Of a stretch of DNA of 64,000 nt, positions 9,826-18,668 are shown piece after piece (position 1 is the first letter of the stretch; each line of letters starts with the position of its first letter). Position numbers and translations under genes: made by a program. Source of the DNA: Maribacter thermophilus. Its GTDB lineage: Bacteria; Bacteroidota; Bacteroidia; Flavobacteriales; Flavobacteriaceae. The notes below the pieces were generated by a model. It worked only from the letters and a program-made list of their open reading frames with translations. It was not told the origin of the DNA and made no database searches. Location of the stretch: the NCBI RefSeq assembly GCF_001020565.1, contig NZ_LDAS01000001.1, positions 3,124,520 through 3,188,519 on the forward strand, read 5' to 3'.

Positions 9826-10023
9826 ATGGCACATCCTAAAAGAAAGATTTCCAGAACTAGGAGAGACAAAAGAAGAACGCATTATAAAGCAGTTGCACCT
9901 ACATTGGCTACTGATTCAACGACAGGTGAAATGCATTTATACCATAGAGCACACTGGCACGAAGGTAAATTGTACTACAGAGGCCAAGTATTGGTAGATA
10001 AAACCGAAGAAATAGAAGCTTAA
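9826..10023 (+). CDS. rpmF: 50S ribosomal protein L32
   Basis: 65 residues, basic. The N-terminus [18 protein letters not shown] is the L32 signature. The zinc-binding cysteines of some L32 proteins are absent (no Cys), as in the zinc-free form common in this phylum. It is co-transcribed with yceD and followed by a strong terminator. Confidence 0.97.
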   Translation: MAHPKRKISRTRRDKRRTHYKAVAPTLATDSTTGEMHLYHRAHWHEGKLYYRGQVLVDKTEEIEA

Positions 10024-10046
10024 TATAGCTTCACGACCTTATATAT

Positions 10047-10080
10047 AACTCCCACTTCCAAGAAGTAGGGAGTTTTTTTT
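10047..10080 (+). terminator. Intrinsic terminator after rpmF
   Basis: Stem ACTCCCACTT / AAGTAGGGAGT with a short loop and one bulge, followed by eight T. It closes the yceD-rpmF unit. Confidence 0.85.
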
Positions 10081-10249
10081 CACCTATATCTAGCCATAGG
10101 GCGACCATTAAATTTTACAATCAATTTTAACATAAAGGGATTAAATTTTTCAAAAACCCGTTGTTTTGAGGAAAAAAGTCGACTAAAATCACTAATTTTC
10201 ACCACTTTTGACGTGTTTTTGAACGTTTTCACCTGAATGCAATTAAAAT

Positions 10250-11245
10250 ATGACCAAAATTACGGCAGCGATTACAGCTGTAGGAGGCTATGTTCCCCAG
10301 TTTGTCCTCACCAATAAAATGTTGGAGGAGATGGTAGAAACGAATGATGAATGGATTACTACCAGAACGGGTATTAAAGAGAGGAGAGTCTTAAAAAAGG
10401 AAGAAGGGGAAGGTACCTCATATCTTGCAATTAAGGCTGCTACCCAATTAATCGAAAAAAAGAAATTAGATCCGGCAGAAATAGATTTGATTATGGTTGC
10501 AACGGCAACACCAGACAGCATGGTTGCCTCTACGGCCGCTTTTGTAGCGTCAGAGATAGGTGCTGTTAATGCTTTTGCATATGATCTATTGGCAGCTTGC
10601 TCCAGTTTTCTTTTTGGCATGTCCACGGCGGCCAGTTATATAGAGTCCGGACGGTACAAAAAAGTCTTGTTGATAGGAGCGGATAAAATGTCATCTATTA
10701 TAGATTATACGGATCGTACCACTTGTATCATTTTTGGAGATGGTGCAGGGGCAGTATTGTTCGAACCGAATACGGAAGGCCTAGGGCTTCAAGATGAATA
10801 TTTAAGGTCAGATGGATCGGGCAGGCAGTTCTTAGGTATGGAAGCAGGAGGTTCTTTGATGCCGGCAACCGAACAGACCGTAAAAGATAGAAAGCATTAT
10901 ATTTTTCAAGATGGCAAAACAGTGTTCAAGTTCGCTGTTTCCAATATGGCGGATGTTGCAGAAAGAATAATGAAAAGAAACAATTTAACAGATGAAGATG
11001 TTTCTTGGTTGGTGCCGCATCAGGCCAATAAGCGTATTATCGACGCTACGGCAAACCGTATGGGACTCGACCATTCTAAAGTATTGATGAACATACAACG
11101 TTACGGTAATACTACCTCGGCAACGTTACCTTTATTGTTGAACGATTACGAAGACCAAATAAAAAAAGGAGATAATCTTGTTTTTGCTGCCTTTGGAGGT
11201 GGCTTTACCTGGGGGTCCATTTATTTAAAATGGGCCTATAATTAA
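10250..11245 (+). CDS. fabH: 3-oxoacyl-ACP synthase III (FabH)
   Basis: 331 residues, full length. It condenses acetyl- or branched acyl-CoA with malonyl-ACP to start fatty-acid synthesis. The catalytic triad is visible: Cys117 (LLAACSSFLFG), His257 (VPHQANKRII) and Asn287 (RYGNTTSAT). The N-terminus has the usual TNDEWITTRTGIKERR substrate-loop motif. It leads the fabH-accB-accC run. plsX, which often sits between rpmF and fabH in other bacteria, is missing here. A 226-bp gap separates it from rpmF. Confidence 0.96.
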   Translation: MTKITAAITAVGGYVPQFVLTNKMLEEMVETNDEWITTRTGIKERRVLKKEEGEGTSYLAIKAATQLIEKKKLDPAEIDLIMVATATPDSMVASTAAFVASEIGAVNAFAYDLLAACSSFLFGMSTAASYIESGRYKKVLLIGADKMSSIIDYTDRTTCIIFGDGAGAVLFEPNTEGLGLQDEYLRSDGSGRQFLGMEAGGSLMPATEQTVKDRKHYIFQDGKTVFKFAVSNMADVAERIMKRNNLTDEDVSWLVPHQANKRIIDATANRMGLDHSKVLMNIQRYGNTTSATLPLLLNDYEDQIKKGDNLVFAAFGGGFTWGSIYLKWAYN

Positions 11246-11275
11246 TTAGACAACCAACGAAAAACATATTTAACC

Positions 11276-11761
11276 ATGGATATTAAAGAAATACAAAGCC
11301 TTATTAAATTTGTCGCAAAATCTGGAGCCAGCGAAGTAAAATTGGAAACCGATGAGATAAAGATTACCATACGAACGGGTAGTCTTGGTAATAATGAGCC
11401 AACTTATGTTCAATCTATACCTATGGCCCAAGCTCCGGTAGCCCACGCAGCTCCTCCGCAAGAGGCACCTTCGGCTCCAGCCAAATCTACTGAGCCGGAA
11501 AAGAAAGAGGACGATTCCAAATATATAACTATCAAATCCCCTATAATTGGAACTTTCTACAGAAAACCATCACCTGACAAACCTGCCTTTGTAGAGGTCG
11601 GTGACAAGATTTCATCAGGAGATGTACTTTGTGTTATCGAGGCAATGAAATTATTCAACGATATAGAATCTGAAGTCTCTGGTACTATTGTCAAAGTCTT
11701 GGTCGATGATGCCTCGCCTGTAGAGTTTGATCAACCATTATTCTTGGTAGACCCAGCTTAA
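11276..11761 (+). CDS. accB: Acetyl-CoA carboxylase biotin carboxyl carrier protein
   Basis: 161 residues. Architecture is typical: N-terminal helix pair (residues 1-40), a Pro/Ala-rich linker (about 50-80), and the C-terminal biotinyl domain. The biotin attachment site is Lys125 in [10 protein letters not shown]. It carries CO2 as carboxybiotin between AccC and the carboxyltransferase. It lies 30 bp after fabH and 71 bp before accC. Confidence 0.96.
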   Translation: MDIKEIQSLIKFVAKSGASEVKLETDEIKITIRTGSLGNNEPTYVQSIPMAQAPVAHAAPPQEAPSAPAKSTEPEKKEDDSKYITIKSPIIGTFYRKPSPDKPAFVEVGDKISSGDVLCVIEAMKLFNDIESEVSGTIVKVLVDDASPVEFDQPLFLVDPA

Positions 11762-11832
11762 ATTGGTTTAACCCAGATCATTGGTCATATGCCAATGTCC
11801 AGAATTTAAGATTTACACTAAAATATCAAGAG

Positions 11833-13185
11833 ATGTTTAAAAAAATATTGATTGCAAATAGGGGAGAAATCGCTTTACGTGTTATCCGTACTTGTAAGGA
11901 AATGGGGATAAAGACCGTAGCTGTTTACAGTAAGGCAGATGAAGAAAGTCTTCACGTACGTTTTGCGGACGAAGCCGTGTGTATAGGGCCAGCTCCAAGT
12001 AGTGAATCGTATTTGAAGATACCTAATATTATTGCTGCGGCAGAAATTACCAATGCCGATGCCATACACCCTGGATATGGTTTTCTTTCTGAAAACTCAA
12101 AATTCTCTAGGATCTGTGCAGAGCACGACATAAAATTTATTGGTGCCTCAGGAGATCAAATAGATCGTATGGGGGATAAGTCTACGGCAAAAGAAACCAT
12201 GAAAAAGGCCGGGGTACCTTGCGTTCCTGGATCCGATGGTTTGTTGAAAGATGTTGAAGACGCTAAAAAAGTGGCCAAAAAGATGGGCTATCCCGTAATG
12301 ATCAAAGCCACTGCCGGTGGAGGGGGAAAAGGCATGCGTGCCGTGTGGGGCGAAGATGAGATGGAAGAGCTTTTTGAAAGTGCCGTACAAGAAGCAACTG
12401 CTGCTTTTGGTAATGGTGGCATGTACATGGAGAAACTGATCGAAGAGCCTAGGCATATAGAAATACAGATCGTTGGTGATCAATATGGCAAGGCGTGTCA
12501 TCTTTCTGAACGTGATTGCTCTATTCAACGACGCCATCAAAAACTGACCGAAGAAACTCCTTCTCCGTTTATGACCGATAAATTAAGGGAAGAAATGGGG
12601 AAAGCTGCGGTCAAGGCGGCCGAATATATAAAATATGAAGGTGCCGGTACAATCGAGTTTTTAGTGGATAAACACCGTAAATTCTATTTTATGGAGATGA
12701 ATACCCGTATTCAGGTAGAGCATCCCATCACAGAGCAGGTCATAGATTACGATTTAATACGTGAACAAATATTGGTGGCCGCGGGTGTTCCGATTTCTGG
12801 AAAAAATTATTTGCCTAAACTGCACTCCATAGAGTGTAGGATCAATGCCGAAGATCCTTATAATAACTTTAGGCCATCTCCAGGTAGAATAACTACTTTG
12901 CACACACCGGGAGGCCATGGGGTGCGTATGGATACACACGTGTATAGCGGATATAGTATTCCGCCAAACTATGACTCTATGATAGCCAAGTTGATCACAA
13001 CGGCACAGACAAGAGAAGAAGCCATCAATAAGATGAAACGCGCTTTGGACGAATTCGTAATCGAGGGTATAAAAACCACGATTCCTTTTCACAGACAGTT
13101 AATGGACGATCCCGATTATTTGGCAGGCAATTATACCACTGCCTTTATGAACGATTTTAAGATGGATCCTCCACCTAAAGAATAA
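11833..13185 (+). CDS. accC: Acetyl-CoA carboxylase, biotin carboxylase subunit
   Basis: 450 residues, the usual length. The N-terminal [20 protein letters not shown] block, the ATP-grasp glycine loop [12 protein letters not shown], and [16 protein letters not shown] with the catalytic Arg/Glu cluster all match AccC. It carboxylates the biotin on AccB using ATP and bicarbonate. It is the last gene of the unit, followed immediately by a long perfect hairpin. Confidence 0.97.
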   Translation: MFKKILIANRGEIALRVIRTCKEMGIKTVAVYSKADEESLHVRFADEAVCIGPAPSSESYLKIPNIIAAAEITNADAIHPGYGFLSENSKFSRICAEHDIKFIGASGDQIDRMGDKSTAKETMKKAGVPCVPGSDGLLKDVEDAKKVAKKMGYPVMIKATAGGGGKGMRAVWGEDEMEELFESAVQEATAAFGNGGMYMEKLIEEPRHIEIQIVGDQYGKACHLSERDCSIQRRHQKLTEETPSPFMTDKLREEMGKAAVKAAEYIKYEGAGTIEFLVDKHRKFYFMEMNTRIQVEHPITEQVIDYDLIREQILVAAGVPISGKNYLPKLHSIECRINAEDPYNNFRPSPGRITTLHTPGGHGVRMDTHVYSGYSIPPNYDSMIAKLITTAQTREEAINKMKRALDEFVIEGIKTTIPFHRQLMDDPDYLAGNYTTAFMNDFKMDPPPKE

Positions 13186-13224
13186 AACAAAGAACCCTAA
13201 CAGAAATGTTAGGGTTCTTTGTTT
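13185..13224 (+). terminator. Intrinsic terminator after accC
   Basis: An 18-bp perfect stem (arms AAACAAAGAACCCTAACA and its complement) with a GAAA loop, overlapping the last base of the accC stop codon and ending in a T-rich tract. Sequence open upstream of the next gene's chosen start falls inside this hairpin, which argues for the downstream ATG there. Confidence 0.88.
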
Positions 13225-13274
13225 TAAACAACCTTTATAATACTTATTTTACCTTTAATTGTTTTAAGAGAGGA

Positions 13275-14387
13275 ATGAATTTAAGTTACTGGGAATATAA
13301 ATCGTGGTTTTCCAATGTTGATTATACTGTAATAGGAAGTGGTATCGTAGGCCTTACTACTGCATTAAGGCTTAGGCAGAAGTATCCGAAGGCAGGTATT
13401 TTGGTATTGGAAAAAGGAGTATTGCCCCAAGGGGCAAGTACTAAAAACGCCGGTTTTGCTTGTTTTGGAAGTATTTCAGAAATCTTGGCGGATTTAAAAG
13501 AGCATTCAGAAGAGGAGTTGGTACGTTTGGTAGATCAAAGATGGAAGGGGATTCAATTACTTCGAAGCTTATTGGGCGACACGACTATTGGGTATCAAAA
13601 TAATGGGGGACATGAAATATTTTTACAAAAGGACGAAAATCGTTTTCAATACTGCTACGATAATATAAGTGACATAAATGAACTGTTGAGTCCCGTTTTT
13701 CAGAAAGAACCTTTCAAGATTTCTAATAATAAATTTGGTTTTGAGGGAGTTAACCAGCACTATATCACCCATATTTTTGAGGGACAAATAGATACGGGAA
13801 GAATGATGAAATCTTTATTGGAGAAAGCAATGAAGGCCAATATCAATATTTTGAACTCAACCGTGGTGGAATCTTTTTTGGACACGGGAAATAGTGTGGA
13901 GGTCAGATGTGAGGGCTTTCAATTTAGTACAAATAAACTTTTGGTGGCTACCAATGGTTTTGCACAACAGCTGTTTAAAGAGAATGTAAGACCGGCGCGT
14001 GCACAGGTAATCATTACCAAACCTATAAAGAACCTACATATAAAAGGGACGTTCCATTTAGAGGAAGGATACTATTACTTTAGGAATATAGATGATAGAA
14101 TTTTATTGGGAGGTGGCCGAAACCTTGACTTTAAGACCGAAGAAACCTTTGAATTTGGTCAGACCTCTTTGGTAAGGCACAAGTTAAAACAATTGTTATC
14201 TACATTGATATTGCCAAGTACACCTTTTAAAATTGACTATGGATGGAGTGGCATAATGGGCGTTGGGCCACAGAAAAGACCAATCATAAAACAACTGTCC
14301 AACAATGTGGCGTGCGGGGTTCGACTGGGTGGCATGGGTGTTGCCATAGGAGCTTCGGTGGGTGAGCAATTGGCGGATATTTTTTAA
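13275..14387 (+). CDS. FAD-dependent oxidoreductase, DAO family
   Basis: 370 residues. A Rossmann dinucleotide-binding motif DYTVIGSGIVGLTTALRL is near the N-terminus, followed by the acidic end of beta-2 (VLEKG). The C-terminus GVRLGGMGVAIGASVGEQLAD is the second FAD contact of D-amino-acid-oxidase/glycine-oxidase-like enzymes. The start is the ATG preceded by AGAGAGG; the longer open frame starts inside the accC terminator. It probably oxidises an amine or amino acid; the substrate is unknown. It appears monocistronic. Confidence 0.82.
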   Translation: MNLSYWEYKSWFSNVDYTVIGSGIVGLTTALRLRQKYPKAGILVLEKGVLPQGASTKNAGFACFGSISEILADLKEHSEEELVRLVDQRWKGIQLLRSLLGDTTIGYQNNGGHEIFLQKDENRFQYCYDNISDINELLSPVFQKEPFKISNNKFGFEGVNQHYITHIFEGQIDTGRMMKSLLEKAMKANINILNSTVVESFLDTGNSVEVRCEGFQFSTNKLLVATNGFAQQLFKENVRPARAQVIITKPIKNLHIKGTFHLEEGYYYFRNIDDRILLGGGRNLDFKTEETFEFGQTSLVRHKLKQLLSTLILPSTPFKIDYGWSGIMGVGPQKRPIIKQLSNNVACGVRLGGMGVAIGASVGEQLADIF

Positions 14388-14555
14388 AAAAATCTGCTCT
14401 TTTCAATTTTTCTAACCATTATGTTAAAACAATATATAGACCGCTATTTTCTTCCTATATTGTTTTTCTTATTTATAAGATAGGTTCCCCAGACCTTGAA
14501 ATTTTTATTCCTACTTCTTTGCTTGTAAAGTGTTTAATTACGAGTAGCATACAAT

Positions 14556-15152
14556 ATGAAAAGGAGGTTTGGGAGTTTTGTTTTTTTATTTATCTTATTT
14601 ACAGCTTGTTCCAGTGGCAAAACAAAATATCAGCTTAGATATAATGATATATGGAAAGAGATTATTCAATCTCAAGTTTGGAAAGAATCTTTGAACAACG
14701 AAAAAGAAGGTGTTTATAACACTATGTATGCGAGTGCCGATGACGCCATTGTATTGGAACCTGAAAACTCTTTTGTTAATAATGGTGTAGTATTCGAAAA
14801 ACAGTACCATTCCCTAGTTTCCAGGGCATATTTTAAGATTATTACAGAGGCTGAAAAACTCGATGCGCGCATTACCGCAGAATATAATATGTTGAAAGAA
14901 ATTTCTGTTGACGATACATCATCCAAGAACTACAAAGAAGAGGTTGTAAGAAAGTATAAAGCCCATAAAGCAATGCTCAGCGGATTAAAATCTTGGAATA
15001 TCTTTAGTGAAAACCGGTCAGGTGACCTAGCATATTTTAAGAAGGAAAATAGAGAAGCAATTCAAAAAATGTATGGTAATGGGGAGAGTAAGGATCAAAT
15101 GGTTAACTTTCTGATCTATAAACTTGCCGATTTATATCACGTTGAAAAATAA
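14556..15152 (+). CDS. Predicted lipoprotein of unknown function
   Basis: 198 residues. The N-terminal signal with lipobox FTACSSG gives Cys18 as the lipidated residue, so the protein is membrane-anchored and faces the periplasm or surface. The rest is charged and mostly helical (Lys/Glu-rich) with no motif I recognise. It overlaps the start of the following GreA/GreB-like gene by a few bases, so the two are probably translated together. Confidence 0.7.
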   Translation: MKRRFGSFVFLFILFTACSSGKTKYQLRYNDIWKEIIQSQVWKESLNNEKEGVYNTMYASADDAIVLEPENSFVNNGVVFEKQYHSLVSRAYFKIITEAEKLDARITAEYNMLKEISVDDTSSKNYKEEVVRKYKAHKAMLSGLKSWNIFSENRSGDLAYFKKENREAIQKMYGNGESKDQMVNFLIYKLADLYHVEK

Positions 15153-15603
15153 TAAAGAAATTAAAGAAGCCGCTTTTACCTATTGCAAAGAGTTTGTTTT
15201 TGGTCGAATATCTCGTTTAAAAAGGCAAATATCCGAGATAGAGACGGCACTTACATCCGAGACCAAAAGTAGTGCAGGAGATAAACATGAAACTGGTAGG
15301 GCCATGTTGCAGTTAGAACGGGAGAAAATCGGGGTTCAGCTCGCCAATGCCGAAAATATGCAAGGTTTACTGAACAAAGTTCGTTTAGATTCCCCTACAG
15401 TTTCCATTGCTTTAGGGGCTTTGGTGTATACCACCGAGGCTAAGTATTATATCGCAATATCCGCAGGTGAATTCAAGATGGGTAACGAGGTGGTATATTG
15501 TATTTCTCCAGTGACCCCTGTAGGGAAATTACTTTTGGGCAAAAAGGAAGATGATGAATTTACCTTTAACGGCAAGACCCACCGTATCGTAGCGGTTTAT
15601 TGA
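15142..15603 (+). CDS. GreA/GreB-like protein (C-terminal domain family)
   Basis: About 153 residues. Helical N-terminal half containing the segment ETKSSAGDKHETGRAMLQLE, then a small beta domain ending KLLLGKKEDDEFTFNGKTHRIVAVY. This is the layout of the GreA/GreB C-terminal (FKBP-like) fold found in short Bacteroidota proteins, often mislabelled as 3-oxoacyl-ACP synthase. No ATG fits: the frame opens with TTG codons at 15124 and 15142. I chose 15142 (start MKNNKEIKEAAF), which overlaps the preceding lipoprotein gene by 11 bp. Function is unproven; it may bind RNA polymerase's secondary channel. Confidence 0.65.
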   Translation: MKNNKEIKEAAFTYCKEFVFGRISRLKRQISEIETALTSETKSSAGDKHETGRAMLQLEREKIGVQLANAENMQGLLNKVRLDSPTVSIALGALVYTTEAKYYIAISAGEFKMGNEVVYCISPVTPVGKLLLGKKEDDEFTFNGKTHRIVAVY

Positions 15604-15747
15604 ACACGTTTTCCAATTTTTTGGTTACCTTAAACATTTGGTGTACAAATAGTTTGATAAAAAGTACGGGTTAAGGGTATTTGTATTAATAGGCCTTGGC
15701 TTTAAGATTGTACCTGACTAAAAATTATAAAGGTTTTACGATAGGTT

Positions 15748-17076
15748 ATGGAGTTATTATTTTTATTGGTCGCCGTATTGGCCATCATTTATTTGACTAC
15801 CCGGTTAAAGGTGCATGCGTTTATCGCTCTTTTTATTGTTTCTATTTTATATGGTCTTTTTGCAGGTATGCCTTACCAAGAGATTATTTCTTCCATAAAT
15901 AATGGGTTTGGCGATACCTTGGGAAAAATAGGGTTGATCATTGTTCTAGGGGTCATAATCGGTGCATTTTTAGAGAATACGGGCGGTGCGTTTGCCATTG
16001 CGGAAAAGGTGTTGCAACTGATCGGTAAAAAAAGAGTTACCACGGCTATGGGAATTATCGGGTATGTGGTATCCATTCCTGTGTTTGCCGATAGTGGGTT
16101 TATGTTGCTTCATCCTTTAAATAAAAGTTTGTCTAAAAAGGCGGGTATTTCAATTGCGGGCCCGGCCATAGCCTTGGGTGTGGGCTTAATGGCCTCGCAC
16201 ACTATGGTACCGCCAACTCCAGGACCTATTGCCGCGGCCGGTATTTTAGATGCGGATCTAGGGTTGGTAATCGCATTTGGTTTTCCGGCAAGTATAATTG
16301 CCTTGATCTCCGGTATTATCTTCGCTAAAAAATATGCCTCTAAAACGCAAATAGAACCTGATGTGGAGGATGCCCTCAAGGCTGAGAAGGAATTGATAAA
16401 TGCTCCAAGTGCTTTAAAATCATCTGTTCCCATATTGCTTCCTATTCTTTTGATTGTACTTAAATCGGTATTAAACCCCAAAAGAACGGGTCTGGACAAT
16501 TCTTTTGTGGATCTTATCGGTTTCTTGGGCGAACCTGTAATTGCTTTGTTGATAGGTGTTTTTTTGTGCCTGTTGTTGCCTAAAAAGCTGAATTACGATA
16601 TGCTTTCGTCGTCGGGTTGGGTAGGTAAGGCTATAAAAGATGCCGCTTCGATTATTTTGATAACCGGAGCTGGGGGTATTTTTGGGAAAATCCTACAAAA
16701 TTCAGGAATAGCGGACACCTTAGGGCAATTATTGACAGAGTATAACATTGGTATATTTTTACCCTTTGTTCTGGCCGCAGCATTAAAAACGGCCCAAGGA
16801 TCCTCTACGGTAGCTTTGGTGACCACAGCATCCATAATCATGCCCATGATGTCATCGCTCGGGTTTGAGACCGACATTCAAAAAGCCTTGGTCGTGGTGA
16901 TAATTGGTGCAGGGTCTGCGGTTGTTTCCCACGCTAACGATAGCTTTTTTTGGGTAGTCACCCAAATGAGCGGAATGAACGTTAAAACCGGGTATAGGTT
17001 GTTTAGTCTTGGATGTGGAGTTTTGGGTGCGGTAGGGGCTTTAACGGTCTTTGTTTTTTATTCTTTTTTCGCCTAA
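15748..17076 (+). CDS. GntP-family gluconate/organic acid:H+ symporter
   Basis: 442 residues with about 12-13 membrane segments. Motifs such as GFGDTLGKIGLIIVLGVIIG, PVFADSGFMLLHPL and AAALKTAQGSSTVALVTTASI follow the GntP (COG2610) family in order. Members take up gluconate, fructuronate, glycerate or related hydroxy acids with protons. It stands alone, with a 144-bp gap upstream and a convergent gene downstream; no gluconate kinase is nearby, so the substrate is open. Confidence 0.88.
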   Translation: MELLFLLVAVLAIIYLTTRLKVHAFIALFIVSILYGLFAGMPYQEIISSINNGFGDTLGKIGLIIVLGVIIGAFLENTGGAFAIAEKVLQLIGKKRVTTAMGIIGYVVSIPVFADSGFMLLHPLNKSLSKKAGISIAGPAIALGVGLMASHTMVPPTPGPIAAAGILDADLGLVIAFGFPASIIALISGIIFAKKYASKTQIEPDVEDALKAEKELINAPSALKSSVPILLPILLIVLKSVLNPKRTGLDNSFVDLIGFLGEPVIALLIGVFLCLLLPKKLNYDMLSSSGWVGKAIKDAASIILITGAGGIFGKILQNSGIADTLGQLLTEYNIGIFLPFVLAAALKTAQGSSTVALVTTASIIMPMMSSLGFETDIQKALVVVIIGAGSAVVSHANDSFFWVVTQMSGMNVKTGYRLFSLGCGVLGAVGALTVFVFYSFFA

Positions 17077-17118
17077 GCCTACCTATATATCTAATGCTAT
17101 CGTGTTCTAATTTACAAA

Positions 17119-17520
17119 TCAGATTTCGGGCCTTCTTCGATTTACTTTTTTGACGGCGGACATTTTTTTGGACCGAAGTCTTTTTTCAATAGCTGATTTG
17201 GAGGGCTTGGTGGGTTTTCTTTTTTTATGAACAAGTAATGCTTTGTCCAACAGATCAAAAAAGCGATCTATCACCAAACTTTTGTTTTTATGCTGGCTGC
17301 GGGCATCATCACACTGTAATAATAGAAGACCTTCTTTGGTAAGTTTGGAGCCTAGTTTAAGTGAAATCCGTTTTTTTTCTGTGTCCGAAAGACCTTTGGA
17401 ATTGAAGAGATCAAAGTTGAGTTCTACTTTAGAAGATACTTTATTGGCATGTTGGCCTCCTGGGCCACTGCTTCTAACGGCCTTGAATTGAAGTTCTTTA
17501 AGTATAATTTCTTTGTTCAA
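17119..17520 (-). CDS. arfB: Alternative ribosome-rescue peptidyl-tRNA hydrolase ArfB
   Basis: 133 residues, the normal ArfB/YaeJ length. The catalytic GGQ loop is at residues 21-23 in RSSGPGGQHANKVSSKVEL. A C-terminal basic tail (RLRSKKMSAVKKVNRRRP) inserts in the mRNA channel of stalled ribosomes in the characterised homologues. It releases peptides from non-stop ribosomes. The gene converges with the GntP permease gene. Confidence 0.92.
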   Translation of the reverse strand: MNKEIILKELQFKAVRSSGPGGQHANKVSSKVELNFDLFNSKGLSDTEKKRISLKLGSKLTKEGLLLLQCDDARSQHKNKSLVIDRFFDLLDKALLVHKKRKPTKPSKSAIEKRLRSKKMSAVKKVNRRRPEI

Positions 17521-17592
17521 TGGTAATGCTTTGTTCCCAAAGGTAAGTAAAGTATAGGGGAAGCTTGCACAAGATAATAGTAGGCTTTGATA

Positions 17593-18582
17593 TTATATGG
17601 TTGGTGAGTGTTGTATTCTTTGGTTGATCGTTTCTAAAGAAACATTCAGAAAAACTTTTTTATGTAATGCCAGTTCTGAATCGGAGTGAAAGAAAATAGA
17701 TTCCCCATCGTCCGTTATACCTTGTGCCAGATAATGACTGCCCATGGGGTATGAAGTGTTTACGGTGACAGGAATACCCGAAGTTTCCGACACCTTAAAC
17801 TCATGTGCGTAGACGATTATTTTTCTTTTGGTATTTGCGTATGATTTTAGAACGTCGATGGCGATGGAATTCGCCTCCCCGAAAAGGGACGCAACGTAGA
17901 GACTTTTTGGGTTTTTATATAGGTCTATAGGCCGTCCTCGTGCAATAATTTTTTTTTCTTTGATAACGACCACCTTGTCAGTAAATGGCAGTACATCATT
18001 ATAATCATGGGTGGCTACGATACAGGTAATACCGTTATCCTTTAAATATTTGAAAATGTTTCTTCGTAGGCTGTTTTTTAGAAAGTTATCTATGTGGCTA
18101 AATGGTTCGTCCAGTAATAAAACTTCAGGTTTTTGGGCAAGTACCCTGGCCAAGGCAACACGTTGTTGTTGTCCCCCACTTAAGGTTTTCACTTTTTTGT
18201 CGGCAAATTCGGTAAGCTCTATCATTTCTAGAAGCTCTTGTGTACGCTCTTTTAATTCCTTTGGATAGAAAACCGATAAGTACTGGCTTATATTCTCAGA
18301 TACCGTGGTAAAAGGCATCAAATCGAAATCTTGGGACAAATATTTCATGTACGGAGCTCCGGGCACCAAGTTAAAAGCGGGTCCGAGTACAGGCTCGTCT
18401 TCCCAAAACACCTCTCCTTGTTCCAAATCCATGAGTCCATATATGATTTTCAGCAAAGTACTTTTACCGCATCCACTTTCTCCTATAATGGCAACATGTT
18501 CCCTTCGTTGAATCCTTAGGTCTATATTTTCTAGTACCGGAGTCTTATTATAGGTAAACGAAACATTTTCTACTCTAAGCAT
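17593..18582 (-). CDS. ABC transporter ATP-binding protein, PotA/FbpC-like
   Basis: 329 residues from the ATG beginning MLRVENVSFTYN; the open frame extends 21 codons upstream into terminator sequence, which I reject. Walker A is GESGCGKST, the signature LSGGQQQRVALARVLA, Walker B VLLLDEPFSHID, and the switch His is in VATHDYND. The C-terminal 90 residues form a regulatory region like that of PotA/FbpC importer ATPases. No permease or binding-protein gene is adjacent, so its partner must be encoded elsewhere and the substrate is unknown. Confidence 0.85.
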   Translation of the reverse strand: MLRVENVSFTYNKTPVLENIDLRIQRREHVAIIGESGCGKSTLLKIIYGLMDLEQGEVFWEDEPVLGPAFNLVPGAPYMKYLSQDFDLMPFTTVSENISQYLSVFYPKELKERTQELLEMIELTEFADKKVKTLSGGQQQRVALARVLAQKPEVLLLDEPFSHIDNFLKNSLRRNIFKYLKDNGITCIVATHDYNDVLPFTDKVVVIKEKKIIARGRPIDLYKNPKSLYVASLFGEANSIAIDVLKSYANTKRKIIVYAHEFKVSETSGIPVTVNTSYPMGSHYLAQGITDDGESIFFHSDSELALHKKVFLNVSLETINQRIQHSPTI

Positions 18583-18610
18583 AAAGAAAAGTTGAAGGAT
18601 TAAAATAAAG

Positions 18611-18642
18611 AAAAATCCGTTCTTAAACAGGAACGGATTTTT
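18611..18642 (-). terminator. Intrinsic terminator after prolyl oligopeptidase gene
   Basis: Stem AAAAATCCGTTC / GAACGGATTTTT with an 8-nt loop. On the minus strand it is followed by a T-rich tract. It separates the peptidase gene from the ABC ATPase gene. Confidence 0.82.
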
Positions 18643-18668
18643 CAATTATTTATTGATGTGTAAAAACC

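Noticed and set aside
13206-13274. Upstream start of the FAD oxidoreductase
   Set aside because: It starts inside the accC terminator hairpin; the ATG after AGAGAGG gives a normal N-terminus.
14421-14483. A 20-codon open frame (MLKQYIDRYF...) between the FAD oxidoreductase and the lipoprotein gene
   Set aside because: Very short, no conserved feature or start signal; most likely chance.
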